A program made the translations under genes and the position numbers. Of a stretch of 64,000 nucleotides of DNA, positions 34,408 to 46,192 are shown in pieces. The stretch covers positions 906,501 to 970,500 of the forward strand of contig JBAIAC010000056.1 in assembly GCA_037349315.1 (NCBI GenBank). Reading direction: 5' to 3'. The stretch is from Chelydra serpentina. Taxonomy: Eukaryota; Chordata; Testudines; Chelydridae. Below the pieces are notes generated by a model. It was given only the letters and a program-made list of their open reading frames with translations. It was not told where the DNA came from and ran no database searches. Numbering within the stretch: the stretch's first letter is position 1; every line of letters begins with the position of its first letter.

Positions 34408-34736
34408 ATGGCTGTGAAACTCTGCAATGCCGGAGCAAAGAGACATGCCGGACTGAGGACGGTCGCACATCATGTGTTCCTAACTACGTGGGAACCTGCT
34501 TGGGATCAGGGGACATGCACTACCAAACTTTTGATGGTCTGAAGTTTGACTTCCAGGGTACCTGCACTTACACCCTGGCCAAATACTGTGGGAGCGACGC
34601 CACCCTGGAGCCTTTCATCATTGATGAAAAGAATGACAATAGTGGGAGCCGAGATATCTCCTTTCTGCGAGTGACCAACATCCACATCTATGGGTACAAC
34701 ATCTCCATCTACAAGAGGGAAGTTGGCAAAGTCTGG
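34408..34736 (+). CDS. FCGBP: Exon 19: VWD module 8, N half (array unit 1)
   Basis: Acceptor TTTCTTTCAG, donor TGG|GTGAGT; phases 1 and 0; 329 bp. Encodes DGCETLQCRSKETCRTEDG, GTCLGSGDMHYQTFDGLKFD and the conserved GYNISIYK sequon segment. GDMHY keeps Gly-Asp of the cleavage motif but has Met for Pro. It shares Val in NYVGTC with exon 23, against Met in exons 21, 25 and 27. Confidence 0.88.
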
Positions 34737-35257
34737 GTGAGTCTCCCAGCTCAGGGCTCTGGCACTTTTCGACTTACTAGGCACAGTACTTTTGTGTAGA
34801 GTCTCACACACACAGAATCCCAAACAGATGCCGTCAGCTGAATATGTCATGTGGGCAATACAAGTACATAAATGCATCCGATCTGTATGTTTGAAAAACT
34901 TATCATAGATAGATAGATAACAAAAACAAGACTTTGTGGTTAGATCGATAGATATTTCAGGCAGGTAGAATCTATATAGAGATATTGGGAAATCTGGAAA
35001 CAGATACTGTAGGTAGGTAGTGAAGCTAGATAAATACTGTGTTTATTCAGGGACTTTGGATTGATTTCAATTGTTCTTCTTGAGTAAGGAATGGGTAAAC
35101 AGTGATTTAGGATTTGACCATTATTTTACTTGCTGCTGGTTAGAGTGACAAGGAATAACAGCCAAAATGAATGGTGAGGCTACATTTGGAATAAGACCAG
35201 GTGAAGATGAAAGAAGAATAATGCCCATCGTGTTCCTCCCTTCCTGTCTGTTTTTAG
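34737..35257 (+). other. Intra-VWD intron of array units (also 37,658-38,178, 40,578-41,098, 43,499-44,072)
   Basis: Four near-identical 521-574-bp phase-0 introns, each with a GATA tract (short in units 1-3, long in unit 4). Upstream ATG frames entering the next exon in the wrong frame are artefacts. Confidence 0.75.
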
Positions 35258-35912
35258 CTAAACGGTGTGATCACCAGTCTCCCGGCAACGCTGAAAGACG
35301 GCAAAATCAGACTGTACCAGAAAGGCCTCAGCACTGTCGTGCAGACGGACGTTGGCCTCCGGGTGGGGTACAACAAGAACTGGCATCTGTCAATCACCCT
35401 TCCAAGCAGCTATTATGATGCCATGTGCGGTCTTTGTGGAAATTTCAACCAGAACCCAGAAGACGACATGATGTCCTCCAGTGGCATCAAAGTCTCCTCC
35501 ATTGTGGGCTGGGCTGCCAGTTGGAAAGTCCAAGACCAGGACCCCTTTTGCTGGGATTATTGTCAAGAGACTTGCCCAACATGTGATGAGAGCAAGAGAG
35601 ATCTGTATGGGGATGACAGTCACTGTGGGGTGATCAGTAAAGCACTGGGAGGGCCCTTCAGAGAGTGTCACTCCACGGTGAGCCCCGACAACGTCTTTGA
35701 CAACTGCATCTATGACGTGTGTCTGAATGAGGGGAACAAGAGCATTCTGTGTGAGGCGCTGAAGGCCTACGCGGACACCTGCAGGGACCATGGAGTCACT
35801 GTCTATGACTGGAGGACACCATCCAGCTGTGATGAACCTGGAGGTTTGTCTTCTGTCGAAACAGGTGGCAGTGGGACTAATCCGACAGTTTACCCTCTTG
35901 ATGGAGGGGACG
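35258..35912 (+). CDS. FCGBP: Exon 20: VWD module 8, C half plus C8 with 27-codon extension
   Basis: Acceptor TGTTTTTAG|CTA, donor G|GTGAGT; phases 0 and 1; 655 bp, 81 bp longer than exon 18. VWD C half: QTDVGLRVGYNKNW, CGLCGNFNQNPEDDM; C8 as in exon 18 with CHSTVSPDNVFDNCIYDVC. After PSSC the reading frame continues through a Gly/Ser/Thr-rich linker (SSVETGGSGTNPTVYP, ending DGGDG) instead of splicing. The extension aligns with the first bases of intron 18, where the donor GTGAGT reads ATGAAC here. It differs from exon 24 by one residue (Asp for Gly at SSYYDAMC). Confidence 0.88.
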
Positions 35913-37328
35913 GTGAGTGACCTGAGCATGGGGATGGGAATATCTAGGTTCCTGGGGCATTGGGGTATGTACTGATTCTTAGGGTAGAGCTCCCCCTATT
36001 CTGCAGGATCTCCTTTCTTTGGTTAAGTGTACCCTATTATTCTCCCCCCGAAGAACTTGCAAGCCTGAAAGAATGACAGACACATGTAGCTTATCTGCAA
36101 TTTGGCTATCAGTGCAATGTATCTGGCAAGCTGACAATGGTGGAGTTCCGTGTTTCCAAGTCTCCATGGAGTATAGGCGGCTGTGGAACTTTTTTGCTGA
36201 TCTTCAGAGCGAAGCAGCTATAGACATTTGCGGAGTTAAGTGGGGAGGCAGCTCCATGAGATGTTCTTCTCCCATTGAAATGCATGGGATCGGAAGGTGC
36301 CTAAACATCTCAGAATTTGACTCTTCGCACCTGCAACCCTTGCTGACTTATAGACTGAAATCCTATTCCCACTGAAGTCAATGGGAATTCGCCAATGAAT
36401 TCAGTGCCACAGAAACAACTTATCGAGGGTGCTCAGCATGTTGCTGGATCAGAGACGTATGCACTTAAGCACATGAATAACTTTAAGCATGTGAATAGCC
36501 TCATTGATTTCAATGGAACTACTCTCATGGTTAAGTTCTTTGCTGGATTGGGACTATAACTTGCAGCAAGCCAAGTTCTGTTGACAATCCTGGACTTGCC
36601 ATCCGCTCAGCATGCAATGGGTGGCTAAGCTGGTTCTGCATGAAGGTTGTGCTCATGACCAGTCTGGCTCTCCCATGCTATTATAATTGTTATTAATTGA
36701 TAACCCACAGCTTTGCCACTGAGATTTATTGTTTTATGGCAAGTCTAAATATAGGTGGGCAAAGGTTTGTGTTGTGTTGAGAAATGTTGGAAGGTGGTGA
36801 AAGAGGAGCGTGTGCTGTGATGAGGGGCTAAGCGTTTGGGGTTATCATGTGCTGGCTGTGTTGTTATGTTGGTGCTTGTGTTAATTTGTATCAGGGGGAC
36901 TGGGCTGAAGAATTTTGGGTTGAATTGTGTGGGTGACAAATGAGGGGTGTGTGTCTGGGGGATCATGTTTGGGGATTTTGTGTTGATTTGTTTGGGCATG
37001 TGGACTGCGTTGGAGAGTTTGTGTTAAGTTGTACAGGTGGTGAATCAATCCTTAAAGAACTGTGGGGCAGTCTCCCTTATATCGCTGATTCTTTACAACC
37101 AATGAAATTGTTGAATACAAACTAGGTGTAGAGTAAGGGTGGTGATTGCTTGAAATATCGCTAAATCACAATGGTCTAGGACTCTTGGCATGGCATAGAG
37201 TCGTGCCTTACTGCTTTATTATATAGAGATTATTATTCTTATTATTTCTACTACTGTAGCACTTAGGAGCCTAGATACTGAACTTGAGTTCCCTGCCATG
37301 CTGATATGACCAAGAGTTTTTCTTTCAG
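35913..37328 (+). other. Inter-module intron of array units (also 38,834-40,248 and 41,754-43,169)
   Basis: Three near-identical 1,415-1,416-bp phase-1 introns. No TIL or VWC exon found. Units 1/3 share GCTCAGCATG and TTCGCCAATG variants after the exon, distinct from those after exons 18 and 22. Confidence 0.75.
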
Positions 37329-37657
37329 ATGGCTGTGAAACTCTGAAATGCCGGAGCAAAGAGACATGCCGGACTGAGGACGGTCGCACATCATGTGTTC
37401 CTAACTACATGGGAACCTGCTTGGGCTCAGGGGACATGAACTACCAAACTTTTGATGGTCTGAAGTTTGACTTCCAGGGCACCTGCACCTATACCCTGGC
37501 CAAATACTGTGGGAGCGATGCCACCCTGGAGCCTTTCATCATTGATGAAAAGAATGACAATAGTGGGAGCCGGGATATCTCCTTTCTGCGAGTGACCAAC
37601 ATCTACATCTATGGGTACAACATCTCCATCTACAAGAGGGAAGTTGGCAAAGTCCGG
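37329..37657 (+). CDS. FCGBP: Exon 21: VWD module 9, N half (array unit 2)
   Basis: Acceptor TTTCTTTCAG, donor CGG|GTGAGT; 329 bp; 2,921 bp after exon 19. DGCETLKCRSKETCR (Lys for Gln), NYMGTC, and GDMNYQTFDG: the His of the GDxHY motif is Asn, unique in the window, so the cleavage motif is further degraded. NIS sequon retained. Confidence 0.88.
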
Positions 37658-38178
37658 GTGAGTCTTCCAGCTCAGGGCTCTGGCACTTTTCGACTTACTA
37701 GGCACAGTACTTTTGTGTAGAGTCTCACACACACAGAATCCCAAACAGATGCCGTCAGCTGAATATGTCATGTGGGCAATACAAGTACATAAATGCATCC
37801 GATCTGTATGTTTGAAAAACTTATCATAGATAGATAGATAACAAAAACAAGACTTTGTGGTTAGATCGATAGATATTTCAGGCAGGTAGAATCTATATAG
37901 AGATATTGGGAAATCTGGAAACAGATACTGTAGGTAGGTAGTGAAGCTAGATAAATACTGTGTTTATTCAGGGACTTTGGATTGATTTCAATTGTTCTTC
38001 TTGAGTAAGGAATGGGTAAACAGTGATTTAGGATTTGACCATTATTTTACTTGCTGCTGGTTAGAGTGACAAGGAATAACAGCCAAAATGAATGGTGAGG
38101 CTACATTTGGAATAAGACCAGGTGAAGATGAAAGAAGAATAATGCCCATCGTGTTCCTCCCCTCCTGTCTGTTTCTAG

Positions 38179-38833
38179 CTAAACGGTGTGATCACCAGTC
38201 TCCCGGCAACGCTGAAAGACGGCAAAATCAGACTGTACCAGAAAGGCCTCAGCACTGTCGTGCAGACGGACGTTGGCCTCCGGGTGGAGTACAACAAGAA
38301 CTGGCATCTGTCAATCACCCTCCCAAGCAGCTATTATGGTGCCATGTGCGGTCTTTGTGGAAATTTCAACCAGAACCCAGAAGACGACATGATGTCCTCC
38401 AGTGGCATCAAAGTCTCCTCCATTGTGGGCTGGGCTGCCAGTTGGAAAGTCCAAGACCAGGACCCCTTTTGCTGGGATTATTGTCAAGAGACTTGCCCAA
38501 CATGTGATGAGAGCAAGAGAGATCTGTATGGGGATGACAGTCACTGTGGGGTGATCAGTAAAGCACTGGGAGGGCCCTTCAGAGAGTGTCACTCCAGGGT
38601 GAGCCCCGACAACGTCTTTGACAACTGCATCTATGACGTGTGTCTGAACGAGGGGGACAAGAGCATTCTGTGTGAGGCACTGGAGGCCTACGCGGACACC
38701 TGCAGGGACCATGGAGTCACTGTCTATGACTGGAGGACACCATCCAGCTGTGATGAACCTGGAGGTTTGTCTTCTGGCGAAACAGGTGGCAGTAGGACTA
38801 ATCCGACAGTTTACCCTCTTGATGGAGGGGACG
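38179..38833 (+). CDS. FCGBP: Exon 22: VWD module 9, C half plus C8 with extension
   Basis: Acceptor TGTTTCTAG, donor G|GTGAGT; 655 bp. Same domain plan as exon 20, with replacements RVEYNKNW, CHSRVSPDN, NEGDKSIL, CEALEAY and linker SSGETGGSRTNPTVYP. These differences from exons 20 and 24, which agree with each other, are evidence for a two-unit repeat structure. Confidence 0.88.
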
Positions 38834-40248
38834 GTGAGTGACCTGAGCACGGGGATGGGAATATCCAGGTTCCTGGGTATTGGGGTCTGCACTGATTCTT
38901 AGGGTAGAGCTCCCCCTATTCTGCAGGATTTCCTTTCTTTGGTTAAGTGAACCCTATTATTCTCCCCCCGAAGAACTTGCAAGCCTGAAAGAATGACAGA
39001 CACATGTAGCTTATCTGCAATTTGGCTATCAGTGCAATGTATCTGGCAAGCTGACAATGGTGGAGTTCAGTGTTTCTAAGTGTCCATGAAGTATAGGCGG
39101 CTGTGGAACTTTTTTGCTGATCTTCAGAGCGAAGCAGCTATAGACAATTGTGGAGTTAAGAGGGGAGGCAGCTCCATGGGATGTTCTTCTCCCATTGAAA
39201 TGCATGGGATCTGAAGGTGCTTAAACCTCTCAGAATTTGCCTTTTAGCACCTGCAGCCCTTGCTGACTTACAGACTGAAATCCTATTCCCACTGAAGTCA
39301 ATGGGAATTGGCCAATGAATTCAGTGCCACAGACACAACTTATCGAGGGTGCCCAGCATGTTGCTGGATCAGAGACATATGCACTTAAGCACATGAATAA
39401 CTTTAAGCATGTGAGTAGCCTCATTGATTTCAATAGAGCTACTCACGTGGTTAAGTTCTTTGCTGGATTGGGACTATAACTTGCAGCAAGCCAAGTTCTG
39501 TTGACAATCCTGGACTTGCCATCCGCTCAGCATGCAATGGGTGGCTAAGCTGGTTCTGCATGAAGGTTGTGCTCATGACCAGTCTGGCTCTCCCATGCTA
39601 TTATAATTGTTATTAATTGATAACCCACAGCTTTGCCACTGAGATTTATTGTTTTATGGCAAGTCTAAATATAGGTGGGCAAAGGTTTGTGTTGTGTTGA
39701 GAAATGTTGGAAGGTGGTGAAAGAGGAGCGTGTGCTGTGATGAGGGGCTAAGCATTTGGGGTTATCATGTGCTGGCTGTGTTGTTATGTTGGTGCTTGTG
39801 TTAATTTGTATCAGGGGGACTGGGCTGAAGAATTTTGGGTTGAATTGTGTGGGTGACAAATGAGGGGTGTGTGTCTGGGGGATCATGTTTGGGGATTTTG
39901 TGTTGATTTGTTTGGGCATGTGGACTGCGTTGGAGAGTTTGTGTTAAGTTGTACAGGTGGTGAATCAATCTCTAAAGAACTGTGGGGCAGTCTCCCTTAT
40001 ATCGCTGACTCATTACAACCAATGAAATTGTTGAATACAAACTAGGTGTAGAGTAAGGGTGGTGATTGGTTGAAATATCGCTAAATCACAATGGTCTAGG
40101 ACTCTTGGCATGGCATAGAGTAGTGCCTTACTGCTTTATTATATAGAGATTATTATTCTTATTATTTCTACTACTGTAGCACTTAGGAGCCTAGATACTG
40201 AACTTGAGTTCCCTGCCATGCTGATATGACCAAGAGTTTTTCTTTCAG

Positions 40249-40577
40249 ATGGCTGTGAAACTCTGCAATGCCGGAGCAAAGAGACATGCCGGACTGAGGA
40301 CGGTAGCACATCATGTGTTCCTAACTACGTGGGAACCTGCTTGGGATCAGGGGACATGCACTACCAAACTTTTGATGGTCTGAAGTTTGACTTCCAGGGC
40401 ACCTGCACCTATACCCTGGCCAAATACTGTGGGAGCGACGCCACCCTGGAGCCTTTCATCATTGATGAAAAGAATGACAATAGTGGGAGCCGAGATATCT
40501 CCTTTCTGCGAGTGACCAACATCTACATCTATGGGTACAACATCTCCATCTACAAGAGGGAAGTTGGCAAAGTCCGG
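40249..40577 (+). CDS. FCGBP: Exon 23: VWD module 10, N half (array unit 3)
   Basis: Acceptor TTTCTTTCAG, donor CGG|GTGAGT; 329 bp; 5,841 bp after exon 19. DGCETLQCRSKETCR, then Ser for Arg in EDGSTSC, NYVGTC, SGDMHYQTFDG, GYNISIYK. Same Val as exon 19. Confidence 0.88.
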
Positions 40578-41098
40578 GTGAGTCTTCCAGCTCAGGGCTC
40601 TGGCACTTTTCGACTTACTAGGCACAGTACTTTTGTGTAGAGTCTCACACACACAGAATCCCAAACAGATGCCGTCAGCTGAATATGTCATGTGGGCAAT
40701 ACAAGTACATAAATGCATCCGATCTGTATGTTTGAAAAACTTATCATAGATAGATAGATAACAAAAACAAGACTTTGTGGTTAGATCGATAGATATTTCA
40801 GGCAGGTAGAATCTATATAGAGATATTGGGAAATCTGGAAACAGATACTGTAGGTAGGTAGTGAAGCTAGATAAATACTGTGTTTATTCAGGGACTTTGG
40901 ATTGATTTCAATTGTTCTTCTTGAGTAAGGAATGGGTAAACAGTGATTTAGGATTTGACCATTATTTTACTTGCTGCTGGTTAGAGTGACAAGGAATAAC
41001 AGCCAAAATGAATGGTGAGGCTACATTTGGAATAAGACCAGGTGAAGATGAAAGAAGAATAATGCCCATCGTGTTCCTCCCCTCCTGTCTGTTTCTAG

Positions 41099-41753
41099 CT
41101 AAACGGTGTGATCACCAGTCTCCCGGCAACGCTGAAAGACGGCAAAATCAGACTGTACCAGAAAGGCCTCAGCACTGTCGTGCAGACGGACGTTGGCCTC
41201 CGGGTGGGGTACAACAAGAACTGGCATCTGTCAATCACCCTTCCAAGCAGCTATTATGGTGCCATGTGCGGTCTTTGTGGAAATTTCAACCAGAACCCAG
41301 AAGACGACATGATGTCCTCCAGTGGCATCAAAGTCTCCTCCATTGTGGGCTGGGCTGCCAGTTGGAAAGTCCAAGACCAGGACCCCTTTTGCTGGGATTA
41401 TTGTCAAGAGACTTGCCCAACATGTGATGAGAGCAAGAGAGATCTGTATGGGGATGACAGTCACTGTGGGGTGATCAGTAAAGCACTGGGAGGGCCCTTC
41501 AGAGAGTGTCACTCCACGGTGAGCCCCGACAACGTCTTTGACAACTGCATCTATGACGTGTGTCTGAATGAGGGGAACAAGAGCATTCTGTGTGAGGCGC
41601 TGAAGGCCTACGCGGACACCTGCAGGGACCATGGAGTCACTGTCTATGACTGGAGGACACCATCCAGCTGTGATGAACCTGGAGGTTTGTCTTCTGTCGA
41701 AACAGGTGGCAGTGGGACTAATCCGACAGTTTACCCTCTTGATGGAGGGGACG
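41099..41753 (+). CDS. FCGBP: Exon 24: VWD module 10, C half plus C8 with extension
   Basis: Acceptor TGTTTCTAG, donor G|GTGAGT; 655 bp; exactly 5,841 bp after exon 20 and differing from it by a single predicted residue (Gly at SSYYGAMC). CGLCGNFNQNPEDDM and all C8 cysteines retained. Linker SSVETGGSGTNPTVYP as in exon 20. Confidence 0.88.
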
Positions 41754-43169
41754 GTGAGTGACCTGAGCATGGGGATGGGAATATCTAGGTTCCTGGGGCA
41801 TTGGGGTATGTACTGATTCTTAGGGTAGAGCTCCCCCTATTCTGCAGGATCTCCTTTCTTTGGTTAAGTGTACCCTATTATTCTCCCCCCGAAGAACTTG
41901 CAAGCCTGAAACAATGACAGACACATGTAGCTTATCTGCAATTTGGCTATCAGTGCAATGTATCTGGCAAGCTGACAATGGTGGAGTTCCGTGTTTCCAA
42001 GTCTCCATGGAGTATAGGGGGCTGTGGAACTTTTTTGCTGATCTTCAGAGCGAAGCAGCTATAGACATTTGCGGAGTTAAGTGGGGAGGCAGCTCCATGA
42101 GATGTTCTTCTCCCATTGAAATGCATGGGATCGGAAGGTGCCTAAACATCTCAGAATTTGACTCTTCGCACCTGCAACCCTTGCTGACTTATAGACTGAA
42201 ATCCTATTCCCACTGAAGTCAATGGGAATTCGCCAATGAATTCAGTGCCACAGAAACAACTTATCGAGGGTGCTCAGCATGTTGCTGGATCAGAGACGTA
42301 TGCACTTAAGCACATGAATAACTTTAAGCATGTGAGTAGCCTCATTGATTTCAATGGAACTACTCTCATGGTTAAGTTCTTTGCTGGATTGGGACTATAA
42401 CTTGCAGCAAGCCAAGTTCTGTTGACAATCCTGGACTTGCCATCCGCTCAGCATGCAATGGGTGGCTAAGCTGGTTCTGCATGAAGGTTGTGCTCATGAC
42501 CAGTCTGGCTCTCCCATGCTATTATAATTGTTATTAATTGATAACCCACAGCTTTGCCACTGAGATTTATTGTTTTATGGCAAGTCTAAATATAGGTGGG
42601 CAAAGGTTTGTGTTGTGTTGAGAAATGTTGGAAGGTGGTGAAAGAGGAGCGTGTGCTGTGATGAGGGGCTAAGCGTTTGGGGTTATCATGTGCTGGCTGT
42701 GTTGTTATGTTGGTGCTTGTGTTAATTTGTATCAGGGGGACTGGGCTGAAGAATTTTGGGTTGAATTGTGTGGGTGACAAATGAGGGGTGTGTGTCTGGG
42801 GGATCATGTTTGGGGATTTTGTGTTGATTTGTTTGGGCATGTGGACTGCGTTGGAGAGTTTGTGTTAAGTTGTACAGGTGGTGAATCAATCCTTAAAGAA
42901 CTGTGGGGCAGTCTCCCTTATATCACTGATTCTTTACAACCAATGAAATTGTTGAATACAAACTAGGTGTAGAGTAAGGGTGGTGATTGCTTGAAATATC
43001 GCTAAATCACAATGATCTAGGACTCTTGGCATGGCATAGAGTCGTGCCTTACTGCTTTATTATATAGAGATTATTATTCTTATTATTTCTACTACTGTAG
43101 CACTTAGGAGCCTAGATACTGAACTTGAGTTCCCTGCCATGCTGATATGACCAAGAGTTTTTCTTTCAG

Positions 43170-43498
43170 ATGGCTGTGAAACTCTGCAATGCCGGAGCAA
43201 AGAGACATGCCGGACTGAGGACGGTCGCACATCATGTGTTCCTAACTACATGGGAACCTGCTTGGGCTCAGGGGACATGCACTACCAAACTTTTGATGGT
43301 CTGAAGTTTGACTTCCAGGGCACCTGCACCTATACCCTGGCCAAATACTGTGGGAGCGACGCCACCCTGGAGCCTTTCATCATTGATGAAAAGAATGACA
43401 ATAGTGGGAGCCGGGATATCTCCTTTCTGCGAGTGACCAACATCTACATCTATGGGTACAACATCTCCATCTACAAGAGGGAAGTTGGCAAAGTCCGG
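43170..43498 (+). CDS. FCGBP: Exon 25: VWD module 11, N half (array unit 4)
   Basis: Acceptor TTTCTTTCAG, donor CGG|GTGAGT; 329 bp; 5,841 bp after exon 21. DGCETLQCRSKETCR, NYMGTC, SGDMHYQTFDGLKFD, NIYIYGYNISIYK. The intron after it carries a long GATA tract absent from units 1-3. Confidence 0.88.
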
Positions 43499-43673
43499 GT
43501 GAGTCTTCCAGCTCAGGGCTCTGGCACTTTTCGACTTACTAGGCACAGTACTTTTGTGTAGAGTCTCACACACACAGAATCCCAAACAGATGCCGTCAGC
43601 TGAATATGTCATGTGAGCAATACAAGTACATAAATGCATCTGATCTGTATGATCTGTATGTTTGAAAAAGTTA

Positions 43674-43674
43674 T

Positions 43675-43735
<61 letters not shown>
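43674..43735 (+). repeat. GATA microsatellite (unit 4)
   Basis: About 15 tandem GATA repeats; units 1-3 have only three or four at this site. Confidence 0.9.
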
Positions 43736-44072
43736 CAGAAACAAGACTTTGTGGCTAGATCAATAGATATTTCAGATAGTTAGAATCTATATAGAGATAT
43801 AGGGAATTCTGGAAACAGATACTGTAGGTAGATAGTGAAGCTAAATAAACACTGTGTTTATTCAGTTACTTTGGATTGATTTCAGTTGTTGTTCTTGAGT
43901 AAGGAATGGGTAAACAGTGATTTAGGATTTGACCATTATTTTACTTGCTGCTGGTTAAAGTGACAAGGAATAACAGCCAAAATGAATGGTGAGGCTACAT
44001 TTGGTGTAAGAGCAGGTGAGGATGAAAGAAGAATAATGCCCATCGTGTTCCTCCCCTCCTGTCTGTCTCTAG

Positions 44073-44742
44073 CTAAACGGTGTGATCACCAGTCTCCCAG
44101 TGACACTGAAAGACGGCAAAATCAGATTGTACCAGAAAGGCCTCAGCACTGTCATGCAGACGGACGTTGGCCTCCGAGTGGGGTACAACAGGAACTGGCA
44201 TCTGTCAATCACCCTCCCCAGCAGCTATTATGGTGCCATGTGCGGTCTTTGTGGAAACTTAAACCAGAACCCAGAAGACGACATGCTGTCCTCCAATGGC
44301 ACCAGAGTCTCCTCCATCGTGGGCTGGGCTGCCAGTTGGAAAGTCCAAGACCAGGACCCCTTTTGCTGGGATTATTGCCAAGACACTTGCCCAGCGTGTG
44401 ATGAGAGCAAGAGAGATCTGTATGGGGATGACCGTCACTGTGGGGTGATCAATAAAGCACCGGGTGGGCCCTTCAGAGAGTGTCACTCCAGGGTGAGCCC
44501 CGACAACGTCTTTGACAACTGCATCTATGATGTGTGTCTGAATGAGGGGAACAAGACCATTCTGTGTGAGGTGCTGGAGGCCTACGCGGACAACTGCAGG
44601 GACCATGGAGTCACTATCTATGACTGGAGGACACCATCCAGCTGTGATGAATCTGGAGGTTGGTCTTCTGTCAAAACAGATGGCAATGGGACTAATCCAA
44701 CAGTTTACCCTGTCAGTGACTGGAGGACACTGCCCAGTTTTG
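44073..44742 (+). CDS. FCGBP: Exon 26: VWD module 11, C half plus C8 with chimeric tail
   Basis: Acceptor GTCTGTCTCTAG, donor G|GTGAGT; phases 0 and 1; 670 bp. VWD C half: RVGYNRNWH, CGLCGNLNQNPEDDML (Leu for Phe); C8 complete through DWRTPSSC. The linker starts like the others, but after NPTVYP it runs into a second, exon-18-like tail (SDWRTLPSFG) in which the final Cys is Phe, and it uses the exon-18-type donor (GTGAGTCTGGCA). NGT in the linker is a new N-glycosylation sequon. Confidence 0.85.
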
Positions 44743-45152
44743 GTGAGTCTGGCATCTTGGTTTCTTATTGACCGCGGTAGCGATAGTCAATCTCTTTATC
44801 TTGTTGATGAGCATGGGGATGGAAATCTCCAGGATCCCTGGGGTACTGGGATCAGCACTGACTCTTAGGGTAGAGCTCCTCCTAGAAGTCATTCAGCCAA
44901 GAGCTAACCTGCCTGACCCTGTTAGTTAATGAGATCTAAAACAATCACTGATTCAGCTGGCTTGGATACATGTACACAGCAGCTGGGAGGCATAATTCTC
45001 AGCTCAGGTGGACAATCACACCCTCACTCTGCTTGAGATAGATATCTAAAAATATCTGTGTGGATGCAACCTCACAGGTGACAGTGTAGGCTAAGTGCCC
45101 AAATCTCCTTTGTATATATACCCTATAAGTATGATGTATCTAGCAAGCAGAC
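44743..45152 (+). other. Intron after exon 26, exon-18-type
   Basis: Follows the sequence after exon 18 (GTGAGTCTGGCA, TTTCTTATTGACCG, GTTAGTTAATGAGATC) rather than that after exons 20-24, then is cut by the LTR at 45,153. Confidence 0.7.
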
Positions 45153-45537
45153 TGTGACAGGTTGGGTAATGGAGACCCCCTTGGGACTGCCACCTGATGT
45201 GCTGCGACTACCTCTGAACCCGTTTTTCCTGCCAGCTTGGGACTTCAGTACCCTGTCTTGTTGAGCCAGACACACTATCCTGCTGCAAACACAGACCCAG
45301 GTCTGAACCATGTCCCGCAAAAGCTGCAGACTTAACTGAAAACAGCTTAAGAAGTGCTCCTGTCTCTAGCACCCAGACACCCAGTTCCCAATAGGATCCA
45401 AACCCCAAATAAATCCGTTTTACTCTGTATAAACTTTTACAGGGTAAACTCATAAATTGGCCACCCTGTATAACACTGATAGAAAGATATGCACAGCTGT
45501 TTCCTTCCCCAGGAATTAAGTACTTCTCTGGGTTAAT

Positions 45538-45708
45538 TCATAGAATCATAGAATATCAGGGTTGGGAGGGACCTTAGTAGGTCATCTAGTCCAACCCCCT
45601 ACTCAAAGCAGGACCAATCCCCAATTTTTGCCTCATATCCCTAAATGGCCCCCTCAAGGATTGAACTCACAACCCTGGGTTTAGCAGGCCAATGCTCAAA
45701 CCACTGAG
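45538..45708 (-). mobile_element. tRNA-derived SINE with CR1-like tail, antisense copy
   Basis: ATAGAATCATAGAATATCAGG at the left (CR1 tail reversed) and TTGAACTCACAACCCTGGG with B-box complement; 5' end truncated at ACCACTGAGC. Nested in the LTR at 45,153. Confidence 0.8.
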
Positions 45709-46192
45709 CAGAAGTGATTTTATTAAGTACAAAAAGTAGGATTTAAGTTGTTCCAAGTAACAACAGACAGAACAAAGTAAATTACCAAGCAAAATAAAAA
45801 AAAACACGCAAGCCTAATACAGTAAGAAACTGAATGCAGATAAATCTCACCCTCAGAGATGTTTCAATAAGCTTTTTCCACAGACTAGACTCCTTTCTAG
45901 TCTTGGCCCAATCCTTTCCCCTGGTACATTCCTTGTTCCAACTCAGGCGGTAGCTAGGGGATTTCTCATGACTGCAGCCTCCTTTGTTCTGTTCCACCCC
46001 CTTATATACCTTTGGCACAAGGCGGGAATCTTTTGTCTCTTTGGGTCCCCACCCCTCCTTCTAAATGGAAAAGCACCAGTTTAAGATGGATTGCAGTTCC
46101 AGGTGACATGGTCACATGTCCTGTGAGATCCCCAAACCTTCATTATTCCCAGCCTGACTCACAGGAAGGCTCACAAGTCAATTGTCCTAGTT

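Noticed and set aside
35167..41427. Frame of 83-139 codons starting with ATG before exons 20, 22 and 24
   Set aside because: It enters the exon out of the VWD frame; the VWD frame has the domain motifs and splice phase.
33824..42840. Identical 84-codon minus-strand frame in four array units
   Set aside because: It sits in GT-rich intron repeated every 2.92 kb; conservation is that of the whole unit, with no start context or homologue I recognise.
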